Source: Isoetes taiwanensis (lineage: Eukaryota > Streptophyta > Lycopodiopsida > Isoetales > Isoetaceae). From it: a stretch of 64,000 nt of DNA. A model generated the notes under the pieces. The model was not told where the DNA came from and made no database searches. It worked only from the letters and a program-made list of their open reading frames with translations. This document shows positions 1-11,677 of the stretch, in pieces. Both the position numbers and the translations under genes were made by a program. Every line of letters begins with the position of its first letter. Within the stretch, counting starts at the first letter, position 1. The stretch spans positions 2,586,836-2,650,835 of the forward strand of contig JAJEKV010000106.1 in NCBI GenBank assembly GCA_021234155.1, given 5' to 3'.

Positions 1-803
1 AACATAGGTGTTTAGGATGTGGAGCCGTAGTGTTAGGTATCTTTGAGGTCTCGATCTCTGAATGCTTATCTGTCTTTTGCTTTCGGGTGTCGAGTGGTGC
101 CAAATCAAAGGGTTGGATTGATGGCTCCCCACAGTTGGTTAAGCGCCTATCTTGCATGAACAATGCTAAAGAACATGGCCTGAAGATACCTATGCCTATG
201 ATGCTTACGAGGGTCATGTAGATGCGGCATGTTTCTAGTTCTATCGAGCTTGTTCTTGCCCCTGGATCCCCACCTATGGCTTGAGCAAGAGAATCTAGAA
301 ACCCATTTCCCTCCCCTAGGTGGCAAGCTAACCCAGAGGCGAGAAATTTGGCGATCATATTGACACATGATGTCGGTGTAATAGGGGTTACAGTTAAGGT
401 GGCATGAAGATCAAAGAGATGATCGAAGACATGAAAGGCTTGCTTTCGGCGGGGAGTTCACGGATGTGATTAGAGTCATTGTACCATCTAACAAAGCGGT
501 ATGAAGCCATTGGCGCGAGATGGCTATGAAAAATGGGCTCTTTGGATTTGAGCAAGGGGTTAGAAAATCGCCACGGGGAGCTAGGGGCGGTTCGATGGGG
601 AGAAAATGACAAATGAGGGCCCTTTTTATAGACTAGGGGTGCCTCGGGGTTTCGTGCACAAAAGGTTCTTGATGGGGAAGACTCCAAATCTATGGCACTG
701 GGTGTCCAAATGAGCTACCATGGCGTGCAATTCTAGACAAATCAAAGCAAGAAACACTACATGAGAGTTTGTTGGGTCAAAATTGGTCAATCTAGGCAAG
801 ATT

Positions 804-1085
804 GGCGAAATCGGGTGGCGTCGCGAAATTGGCTCTCCGTCGAGGGCGGGGTGGTTTTTAGCGGCGACGACCGGTTTCAGGTCAATTTACTTTCTACAAG
901 GGTTTTAGGAAAATTAAACATCCTAACATGACTTTCGGCCGCGATTCTACCCTAACTAGCAACTTTTCTTACTTTAATTGGACATTTCTAGCATCAAAAT
1001 GCGAAATCGGGTGGCGTCGCGAGAAGTAGCCTGCGTCGGTAGCGGACCCCATTTCCTTGCGGCGACCGGTTTAAGCCAATTTTTT
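804..1085. repeat. Two-copy ~197-bp direct repeat in retrotransposon leader
   Basis: The words GCGAAATCGGGTGGCGTCGC (near 804 and at 1001) and GCGGCGAC..CCGGTTT (near 861 and 1059) each recur with an offset of about 197 bases. The centre of the unit is not well conserved. The spacing and the GCGTCGC core recall the roughly 210-bp repeats in the leader of the plus-strand element at 53.9-54.8 kb, though I cannot align the two sets base by base. Confidence 0.6.
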
Positions 1086-1289
1086 TTTTTTTTTGAACTA
1101 ATTAAGCTAGGGTTTCTAACTAATTAATTTTTCCTTCAACAATACAATTTTAATGGTCAAAATTAAAGTGAAATTTGAGCTATTTAGACATAATTTCATA
1201 CAAGAATTGAGGTCAATTTACAACAAAATTTTATATTTATAGGAGACTTTAATAATTACATTACTTTTAAACAAAATGCATCCTCAAGG

Positions 1290-1580
1290 GTATTCCTTGC
1301 GGATCGGCAATAAAGTATATATCCTTGGGCATCAAGGTCACCCTCTTGGCGTGGATCAGCCGAGAGGTTCCCTTCCTCAAACAAGCTGGGTGAGCTCGGC
1401 CTCGGTGGCTACTGCGGACACCGAGTTGTGGCGGCGTCACTCGTAGTCGGTGTGGCTTCTTTGCATCACCTCCGCATGAGTCGCATTTCGAAGGGTGCCT
1501 TCCTAATAAGGAGATTAGTGCTTTGTTGAAAGTGTCTAATCTCGAGGAATTCTGGAGTGTGCCGAGTTAGGCCCATGGTG
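1290..1580 (-). pseudogene. Decayed centromeric-histone-H3-like (CENH3) fold
   Basis: Reading the minus strand, the histone H3 core appears in order but in changing frames. The alphaN helix region at 1488-1543 reads EIRHFQQSTNLLIRKAPF. After a frameshift and a stop, an alpha2-like piece (SVSAVATEAELTQLV, 1380-1424) follows, then LFEEGNL (1363-1383), then in another frame IHAKRVTLMPKDI (1317-1356). Canonical H3 ends its core with IHAKRVTIMPKDI, so the family is clear. The RHFQ and TNLLI words, the longer gap between alphaN/alpha1 and alpha2, and VTLM rather than VTIM fit plant CENH3 better than H3.1/H3.3; the IRKAPF and MPKDI pieces are H3-like. At least two frameshifts and two stops make it a pseudogene, unless unrecognised introns explain them. 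It shares the strand of the surrounding LTR element and lies about 1.4 kb after its primer binding site. Confidence 0.72.
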
Positions 1581-1811
1581 GGTCTTCTTACCCGGCTTCT
1601 CATTACGTGGCGGTGGCTTGCTGGCTGGTTCTTTGGCGGCGGCCTCCCTCCCGCGGTCTTGTTGGGCGTTCTGCGGCGGTACCAATCATTATACCTTGTC
1701 CCCCGGCGAAGGTATTCTTGGTATGCCTTGGCTGGCGTCGGTAGAGGCGGTCCTCCTTCAAAGCGAAGGCCGGCTTCGCCCATATACGCTTCTTTACCAC
1801 CTTAGGTGGCC

Positions 1812-2339
1812 TTAGGTGGCAGGCCCCTTGGGTAAAGGTGGTCTCGGGTCCGCCCCTTGCCTCTGCTCATCTTCTTCCTCCTCCTCTCCTTCCACCTGCT
1901 CCTCCTCGCCCGGGGAGGCTCCTCTATCCGCGGCGGTTGGCGGGGACCGTCGTTCTTCTCTTCGTCCTCCGCTCTTCCGCCCGCGGCTCCTCCTCGCGTT
2001 CCCTCTTCCTCCTTGCGGCCCTCTCTTGAGGCCACTCGCGACCTTCTCCTTACCTTTCTTCTTTGGGGCGAAGGTAAAGCCCATCCACCTGCTCTTTGGA
2101 CCTGCTCCTCCTCCTGCTCCTCCCGCCCGGTGTCATGGCCCCGAAGTGGCGAGTCGTCGGTTCTTTGTGTTCCCGCCCGACGAGGGGCCCTTTCGGCATC
2201 GTGTACGACCGTCGGCTGCTTTGCTGCTGGCTGTGGTAGGGAAGCTCCTCTTCCCCTTCTTGGGCGTAGGTGCTTTCAGTATCTTCTTCACATGCCGCCC
2301 TGCTGCACTGCGCCATGGAGAGGGTAGGCCTAGGGCCAT
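1812..2339 (-). other. GC-rich low-complexity block, Lys/Arg/Glu-rich if read on the minus strand
   Basis: This block is strongly GC-rich and open in several frames on both strands, so openness alone proves nothing. On the minus strand it would encode lysine- and arginine-rich text with short APKKKGKEK and PTPKKGK words and a run of glutamates (EGEEEEEDE), with shifts between frames near 2133 and 2084. It lies directly upstream of the CENH3-like fold in the same orientation, so it could be a remnant of an N-terminal tail or a gag-like basic domain. The plus-strand reading is serine/proline/leucine-rich and looks like a shadow. Confidence 0.35.
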
Positions 2340-2931
2340 CTTCCTATAGGTTTGTTTTGGTTTGAGCCATATTTAGCGGTCTAAGCAGGGGTGGGGATAG
2401 GCTGGTCAAGAGAGAAGGTAGAGGGAAAGTTTGGAGGAAAAATGAGGTGTCGAGGAGATATTTAAAAGGAGGTCCCCGAGAATATTCTCCTACCATAATT
2501 ACCCTATTTATTAGCCCCCCCCTTATTAATTACAAGATATTTAGTGCTTATTTAATTATTAATATATATGTTTAAATCCATATTAATTGATATTATACTT
2601 GAATTTCGAATTTTTCTAATGGTTGAAGTGCAATCTATGAATTTCGCCATTTTTTCACTGGGTCTCCGATTGGCATGATTCTTGACCCATTTTAGGTGAA
2701 ATTTGATGCAGATGCATGATTTTCACTCAAATTTACTAGAAGGTGCGTTTGACTCACTCAAACCTTCGTCTAACACTTAACCTAAGTCGACCCACTACCT
2801 AGGAGAAAATTTTTTTTTTTTCCCCATTTTTTAGCGGTTCGATGGTGGAAATGTTTATTTTCACACCCTATAGGCTGTTAGACTACTTCATGGTTATGGT
2901 CAGTGCTAGTTCTTGGTCAACCAAGAACATT

Positions 2932-2943
2932 GCTCTGATACCA
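2932..2943 (-). other. Primer binding site for initiator tRNA-Met
   Basis: The minus strand reads TGGTATCAGAGC, the standard plant retrotransposon primer site complementary to the 3' end of tRNA-iMet. One base separates it from the terminal CA of the LTR. It fixes the element's orientation and the LTR edge at 2945. Confidence 0.9.
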
Positions 2944-2944
2944 T

Positions 2945-4690
<1,746 letters not shown>

Positions 4691-4753
4691 CTTTTTATGC
4701 CTCAAATCTATTTTTTTTTTTTTTAGCATATGCACATGATCTCAGTCCCAATC

Positions 4754-7518
4754 AGCTCAAACATGCCAAGGTGGCTCAAACATGCCATCAAGGTGGCTCA
4801 AACATACACAAGGTGGCTCAAACATGCCACAAGGTGGCTCCAACATGCCAAGATGGCTCCAACATGCCACGCGGGCTCTAACATGCCATTGCGGGGCTCA
4901 ATATGCCAACGTGGCACAAACATAACGCGTGGGCTCCACCATGCCACCTAGGCTCTAACATGCCAAGGTGGCTCAACATGTCACCTAGGCTTAAAATATG
5001 CCAAGTTGGCTCCAAACATGCCACCTAGGCTCCGGCATGCCCTGCAGTGGCTCGAACATGCCACCTAGGCTCAAACATGCCAAAAGTGGCTCAAACATGC
5101 CCGTGGGCTCCAACATGCCACCTAGGCTCCAACATGCCAAGGTGGCTCAAACGCATACCACCTAGGCTCCAACATGACAAGGTGGCTCAAACATGCCACA
5201 TGGGCTTCAACATGCCACCTAGGCTCCAACATGCCAAGGTGGCTCAAACATGCCCGCGTGGGCTCCAACATGCCCCGTGGGCTCCAACATGCCAAGGTGG
5301 CTCCTAACATGCCACCTATATATAGGCTCAAACATGCCAAGGTGGCTCCAACATGCCACTTAGGCTCCAACATGCAAAATGGCTCAAACATGCCACCTAG
5401 GCTCCAGCGTGCTCAAACATGCCACATGCCTTGCTCCGGCATGCCACCTATGCTCCAACTTGCCAAGGTGGCTCAAATATGCCGCATGGGCTCCAACATA
5501 CCACCTAGGCTCCAACATTCCTAGGTGGCTCAAACAACCACATAGGCTCAAACATGCCATGCGAGGCTCACTTAGGCTCCAACATGCCAAGGTGGCTCAA
5601 CATGCCACCTAGGCCCAAAGCGTGCCAAGGTGGGCAAACATGCCACCTAGGCTCCAACATGCCACCTAGGCTCAAACATGCGGTGGCTCAAACATCTCAA
5701 GGTGGGCTCAAACATGGCCTAAGGCTCCAACATGCCACCCTAGGCTCCAACATGCCAAGGTGGCTCAAACATGCCACGTGGGCTCCACCATGCCACCTAG
5801 GCTCCAACATGCCAAGGTGGCTCACAACATGCCACCTAGGCTTAAATATGCCAAGTTGGCTCCAAACATGCCACCTAGGCTCCAACATGCCGTGGCTCTA
5901 ACATGCCACCTAGGCTCAAACATGCCACGTGGGCTCCAACATGCCACCTAGGCTCCAACATGACAAGGTGGCTCAAACATGCCGCATGGGCTTCAACATG
6001 CCACGTGGGCTCAACATGCCAAGGTGGCTCAAACATGCCACGTGGGCTCCAACATGCCAAGGTGGCTCTAGCGTGCCACCTAGGCTCAAACATGCCAAGG
6101 TGGCTCCAACATGCAACCTAGGCTCCAACATTAAAAAATGGCTAAAAAATGCCACCTAGGCTCCAACATGACAAAATGGCTCCAAACATGCCACCTAGGC
6201 TCCAGCGTGCTCAAACATGCCACGCGGCTCCAACATGCCACCTATGCTCCAGCTTGCCAAGGTGGCTCAAATATGCCGCGTGGGCTCCAACATGCCACCT
6301 AGGCTCCAACATTCCTAGGTGGCTCAAACATGCCACATAGGCTCAAACATGCCATCAGGCTCACCAGGCTCCAACATGCCAAGGTGGCTCCAACATGCCA
6401 CCTAGGCTCCTAACATGCCAAGGTGGCTCAAACATGCCATCTAGGCTCCAACATGCCACCTAGGCTCAAACATGCCGGTGGCTCAAACATACCAAGGTGG
6501 GCTCAAACATGCCACCTAGGCTCCAAGCATGCCACCTAGGCTCCAACATGCCAAGGTGGCTCAAACATCGCGTGGGCTCCACCATGACACCTAGGCTCCA
6601 ACATGCCAAGGTGGCTCACAACATGCCACCTAGGCTTAAATATGCCAAGTTGGCTCCAAACATGCCACCTAGGGGGCTCTAACATGCCACCTAGGCTCAA
6701 ACATGCCAAGGTGGCTCAAACATGCCGTGGGCTCCAACATGCCACCTAGGCTCCAACATGCCAAGGTGGCTCAAACATACCACCTAGGCTCCAACATGAC
6801 AAGGTGGCTCAAACATACCACATGGGCTTCAACATGCCACCTAGTCTCCAACATGCCAAGGTGGCTCAAACATGCCGCGTGGGCTCTAACATGCCACTTG
6901 GGCTCCACCTTCCGGAACCAGCGTGACAAAATGGCTCAAACATGCCACCTAGGGCTCCAGCGTGCTCAACCATGCTACGGGCTCCAACATGCCACCTATG
7001 CTCCAACATGCCAAGGTGGCTCAAGCATCACCACAGGGCTCCAACATGCCACCCTAGGCTCCAACATGACAAGGTGGCTCAAACATGCCACATGGGCTTC
7101 AACATGCCACCTAGGCTCCAACATGCCAAGGTGGCTCAAACATGCCACCTAGGCTCCAGCGTGCTCAAACATGCGGGGTGGCTCAAACATCTGCCGTGGG
7201 CTCCAACATGCCACATAGGCTCCAACATGCCATGTGGTCTCCAACATGCCAAGGTGGCTCCCACATGCCATGGTGACTCTAACGTGCCACCTAGGCTCAA
7301 ACATGCCAAGGTGGCTCAAACATGCCACCTAGGCTCCAACATGCTCAAACATGCCACGCGGGCTCCAACATGCCACCTATGCTCCAACTTGCCAAGGTGG
7401 CTCCAAATATCCGCGTGGGCTCCAACATGCCACCTAGGCTCCAACATTCCTAGGTGGCTCAAACATGCCACCTAGGCTCAAACATGCCAAGGTGGCTCCA
7501 ACATGCCATCTAGGCTCC
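4754..7518. repeat. Large minisatellite with a 19-bp unit, about 2.8 kb
   Basis: The array alternates variants of one 19-base unit: AACATGCCACCTAGGCTCC, AACATGCCAAGGTGGCTCA and AACATGCCACGTGGGCTCC. The constant part is AACATGCC...GGCTC; the middle varies between CCTA, AAGGT and CGTG. At 19 bp per unit the array holds roughly 145 copies, with many units shortened or lengthened by one to five bases. Groups of three to six units recur as blocks (for example around 5160-5260, 6720-6860 and 7050-7150), which indicates higher-order amplification. Because 19 is not a multiple of 3, every frame cycles through a 19-residue repeat and long ORFs arise on both strands; these should not be read as genes. 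Confidence 0.97.
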
Positions 7519-9466
7519 CGAACCAAGGGCATGATGGATTCTAGGGGCACAACGTTTGAACCATAAAAATGAACATATGAATTAAACCATTAAAAATGTT
7601 AATATTAGAGCACAATTGCCACACTTAGATAGATAAAACCATAGAATTATGCAATGGTCAACTTTTACATTATCTATTCTTCAAATTAAAGCTTAATATC
7701 CATATGAGACAATGTGAATATATTCAAGAAATAATCACATCGGTTCAATCAACTTTGTAACAAAAGAACTTATTTGGATCGTTCAATGAACTCCAATTTC
7801 CCTAGACCGGTTCAGCTCTCGTGCCCTCTCTGTCTTGGCACTCCATCTTATCTACCGGGTTCAGCGGTTTTAGCGATTGAATTTGGCGGATCGGTAGGGC
7901 TTATCTCGATAGTTTCCTTTTTTTTATTTTTCGGTTGCCTCCAATTTCCCGTTCACCATATCATTATAACTTTGGTAATATTAACCATTAACCTTAGCCC
8001 CAATATTTAATGGTTTAACTTAGCATTGAGCTTTGCTCTCCTTAATATAATCGACCATTAACCTTATGCTCTTCACCATGCAACCTTAGGTTAATAAGCT
8101 ACCCTTCGATTTACCATTGTCCTTAGACAATCACCATTATGCAATCAATACTTCATCTGCGGATGTAAGCTCAAGTGTAAGCTCTGTAACTTCAACATTA
8201 GGTCAATATTATCTACAAAGATTATATCTTCATATGCGAGACAATTTGTCTAGACATATTCAACTCAACAAAAAAATATTTCATATAGCGAATGGAATGA
8301 CTAAGATCTTGATCCCCATCCTGCTATATTATTGGCCCTTAGAATGATGGGCTGTGATTCCGCGATGATATCAGCGGCGGGATATTGATCGGGGTCCTCT
8401 CCTTTCATTGGCTCTAGCGGGCACGAGATTAATGGCCCTGCATTTTTTCATTTCCCTCCATTATGGCGATGGCGGGCTTCTTTGCGCCTGTATTTCTTTC
8501 ATTCCCTCCCTTAGCTATGGCGATGCGGAGCTTCTTTGCTATGGTGATGGGTGGCTCCTTCGGTTATGGCTTGCGGCTTCGGTTATGGCTTCGGTTATGG
8601 CTTGTTATGGTGAGGAGGAGGCGAGAGGTTATGATGTTCTTTGCCGTAGCGGCATCTCGGCGAATCCTATGCACATGAAGGCACTTTTTGTAGGTTACAT
8701 GCAAAGCAAAGGGAGAAATAATCAGTCACGCTTTTTTTTTTGTACTCTATTTCTTTGCTTTTTGCTTTTCGCCCGGTGAAATGAAAAGCTGCTATTTTAT
8801 TTCTCAGATTTCTCCTTTTTCTTCATTTTTTTGCTTTCCAGTTTTTCTCATTTAGGGGCGTTCTATTATCGGAGGAGTTAGGGTTTTGGCGGCTAGGCCG
8901 CGGCATTGGTGATGGCGATCAGCTGCAAAAGAACACATGAGGTCCACTCAAGCTTTTCATCTTCTTTGATTTTTTTCGGATAAATCGGCATGACTCATTT
9001 CTTTGATTTTTCTTGGATAGAAATTGCTGCTTTGGTGCTTTCGTGTCTTGGTTTCTTTCATAGTTCGTTTTGCCTTGACTTGATGATATCTTTGCTTTCC
9101 TACCGGCGGCCGGGTTTGAAGCGATGTAGTTTTCTTCCCTCAAAACCTTCACTATTTGTATAGGCATCTTATTTCCGGTTTATGGCATCTTCACGAATCT
9201 TATTTTCTTTGAGAATCTGGCGGTTAAGCTATGATATGATTGCCTTGTACAAAATAAAATCATTCATTTCTTCAACTTCATTTTATGCGGTTTATGGTTT
9301 ATTGTCTAAATTTTGTGTGTTCATCTTTTCCATCCAATCTCATGATCTCATGGTTGTAATGACACATTTGTATTTGTATCTTGACAATGATCTATCAATC
9401 AAAAGATAAAACAAAAGATAAAATAAAATAACTTTGATAGGGAAGCACTTACAATTAATGATCCAA
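7519..9466. other. AT-rich spacer, no supported gene
   Basis: Only short, unrelated open frames occur here. The one structured stretch is 8556-8610, where GGTTATGGCTT-type words repeat three times and give a 123-codon plus-strand frame (8408-8779) with no domain I recognise. Poly-T tracts occur at 8732-8740 and 8816-8830. I see no terminal repeats. Confidence 0.5.
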
Positions 9467-9514
9467 ACCAAAGCGACAATAAACTACAATACCAAAGCGA
9501 CAATAAACTACAAT
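9467..9514. repeat. Perfect 24-bp tandem duplication
   Basis: The unit ACCAAAGCGACAATAAACTACAAT... is present twice back to back (9467-9490 and 9491-9514) with no mismatch. A perfect copy in otherwise decayed AT-rich DNA points to a recent slippage event or an assembly duplication. Confidence 0.95.
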
Positions 9515-9547
9515 GTGATCCTATTGTTTTTAATTGTGGTATTGAAT

Positions 9548-9790
9548 GTATGCTGCGTGCCAATATATGATTAGTTAGAAGTTATATTAGAAACAACACC
9601 TTCTTTTTTTCTATATGTGCTAATAAATTTTTTTTATTTGAAAAAGTAAGCCACGTGTCGATACTTGATTAGTTAAAATACCATTTTATTATTTATAAAA
9701 TATGCCCGTGTCAATATTTCATTAGCTAAAAGCAATTGAAAACAACACCTTGTTTTTTCTATATGTTATTATAATAATTTTTACATGTCC
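9548..9790. repeat. Diverged AT-rich tandem repeat, 2-3 copies
   Basis: Near 9553, 9655 and 9706 similar strings occur: GTG(C/T)CAATAT, GATTAGTTA or CATTAGCTAAA, GAAAACAACACCTT, then TTTTTTCTATATGT. The first and third copies are the clearest, about 150 bases apart. The stretch lies just outside the truncated edge of the gypsy element that starts at 10211. Confidence 0.6.
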
Positions 9791-10210
9791 TTAATTGAGG
9801 AAAAACAATACTTAATAGCATAAAAAACAACAAGAAGATTTCAAAAACACATGTGGTACTTTGTTAAATAACATGTAACTATTTTTAAAAACAATCTTAC
9901 TTTCATGTTGTAATTTAGCTTTCCACATGTGGTAATATCGAGACCCTCATTATGTAATTACGAAGATAAACAGCGCATGGTTCTATTAAAAACAACGGTG
10001 AATGAAAAAAAAAAAACCTGCGTTGATAAAAAACACAAAAAACCATGTCAATTTTTTCTCTGGCGTGGATTTTTCTGCCAAAAGACCACCGTGGAAAAAA
10101 TTTCCGCCAAAAAACCACTGTCTCTTTGTGCAAATCCGGATAAATGGGCCACGTGGACTTTTGGGGCCATTTTGGTGTTGTTTTTGGCATAAAACAACAC
10201 TTCCGTACAA

Positions 10211-10648
10211 CTAAAAAACAACTGTGGACCAAAAATTGGGGTCAGTGTGCAATTCTTTTTTGATACTTCGAAGGTCTTTATAGCTCCAGGCAAAAATATA
10301 GTTAAATTTTTTGAACAGCGTGACGGCGCGTGCTTTATAGGTTGGTGCAAGATGGGCAGCTAGTCGGACTGGTTGATTGTTACCAATGTCCACGATTTCC
10401 ACCTCAGGAGTCTGAATGTGTGGAACAACCTCCGTGTCCTGAACAACATGAGCAGGAGGTTGAAGCATGACAGGAGGTGCAGCATTTTGAGTGGTGAAGA
10501 AAAGAGACTGCTGATCGTCATCAAGCAAAGGTTGCTTCATGACGGCATGAACATCCACAGTCTCAAGAGGAAGTTCCGTGTCCGAAAAATGGTCAAGACG
10601 TTGAATTCGGTTACAAGGAGCCAGGTAAGGGTCAAGCGGAGCAGCCAC
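10211..10648 (-). pseudogene. Gypsy pol: linker between protease and reverse transcriptase, truncated
   Basis: The frame ends with APTYKARAVTLFKKFNYIF followed by AWSYKDL. In gypsy polyproteins this is the segment just before the RT domain, where a phenylalanine-alanine-tryptophan-serine word followed by Y-x-D-(L/M) is usual. The following PHIVxHxI/L-type sequence is degraded (KKELHTDPNFWSTV), and no RT palm motif appears further down. It continues the pol frame of the protease next to it; a stop or short shift separates the two ORFs near 10650. The protein is nonfunctional as it stands. Confidence 0.75.
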
Positions 10649-10651
10649 AGC

Positions 10652-11236
10652 CTAGTCCTGATCAAGAGTCATCTCACCCCAAGGATCAGCATACTCAGGG
10701 TAGGATGAGAGAGGCAGACTCACGGGTGGAGCCTGAACATGATAGATGTTTTGTGCTTTCTCAGAGTCCGCGTCTGATATTGAAGGTTCGGCATTCTCAA
10801 CAGAGATCAATTTGCCATTTTCCAAATCCATAGTTGCATTGAGATGCCCATCAGTAATGACAAGTTGGTCCGTGGCCCAGTAGCGAATACTTTTAGCCTG
10901 GCGGAGAAAAGGTCGTCCGACCGGCATCTCATAGTCACCCGGATCTTCTCCAGCTTTCCAAACTCCAAATTCCAAAGGGAATTTGACACCAATGCTAACG
11001 TGAAGGAGAGGAGTGACGCCTTGAGGGCGCGTGATGTAGCCATTGGCCAACTTGATGTCATAGAGGGCACGGTAAAGTTGCTTGATCCCCAATTGCTTCC
11101 GGAGCTTATCAGTAATAAGATTTACAGCACTGCCTCCATCTATTTGAACATGATTGATGTGCTGATTGCCCACCGTGGCATGCACCGTGGGTGTGGATGT
11201 AGCCACTGCACCAACGAGAACAGTGGGAAGGGGCAA
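10652..11236 (-). pseudogene. Retroviral-type aspartic protease of a gypsy element
   Basis: The 194-codon frame contains HVQIDGGSAVNLITDKL, the plant gypsy version of the aspartic protease active site (D-G/T-G-S/A), at residues of about 31-48. Downstream are ANGYITRPQGVTPLLHVSIG, the flap region, and MPVGRPFLRQAKSI, which corresponds to the I-L-G-R-P-F/W-L segment. Such a domain cuts the Gag-Pol polyprotein. It is preceded by gag and followed by the protease-RT linker in the same direction. The frame is open, but neighbouring frames are broken, so activity is unlikely. Confidence 0.85.
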
Positions 11237-11677
11237 CTGGTCTCTCTAAGAGCAGGACAAAGTTGTAAAATGGTAGCAAGGCTCAAATGAATCTTGATTT
11301 TTGCAAGTTCTTCTTGAAGTTCCAAAGGAACATGAGAAAATGGATCAGCGGGGATCCAAAGGGCGAGAGTCGAGGTAAAGAAGTGGAAACCTCTTTGAGA
11401 AGCTCCACCTCTGCAGCAATATTAGGATACGGCTGAGAGTGTGGGCTTTTAGATGATGACGGTGCCTCCTGACGCTGCTGAGCTCGAGTTGTGGCATGAA
11501 CATTTGCCAGGGTGCGGCCTTCAGCAGCTTGCATAAGTTTGAGAATACTCTGACGTACCTTGGACATGACGTGAGGCATGAGTTTATCTAAGTCAGGCGC
11601 AAAATGAACTTTTTTGTCATCTTCATATGGTACCGTCTCGACAGCAAAAGTTGGTTGCGTGTCGTGAGGGATGATGG

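Larger units (their letters stand above)
1..2944 (-). mobile_element. Internal region of minus-strand LTR retrotransposon (runs off window)
   Basis: The strand follows from the primer binding site at 2932-2943 and the LTR above it, so the element reads from high to low coordinates. Its first 600 bases are an AT-rich leader with no ORF. Next come a GC-rich block (1812-2339), a histone-fold remnant (1290-1580) and a noncoding stretch holding two copies of a roughly 197-bp repeat (804-890 and 1001-1085). Between 1 and 700 the minus strand has a 97-codon frame (394-687) that I do not recognise. No protease, reverse transcriptase or integrase is visible, so the element is non-autonomous, decayed, or its pol lies outside the window. 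Confidence 0.7.

Noticed and set aside
1816-2349. 177-codon plus-strand ORF
   Set aside because: Ser/Pro/Leu-rich low-complexity text in a GC-rich block that is open in several frames on both strands; no domain.
4754-7518. CRISPR-like regular repeat array
   Set aside because: Units are contiguous 19-mers without unique spacers, in a plant nuclear context.
8408-8779. 123-codon plus-strand ORF
   Set aside because: Driven by GGTTATGGCTT-type internal repeats; no domain and no flanking gene signals.
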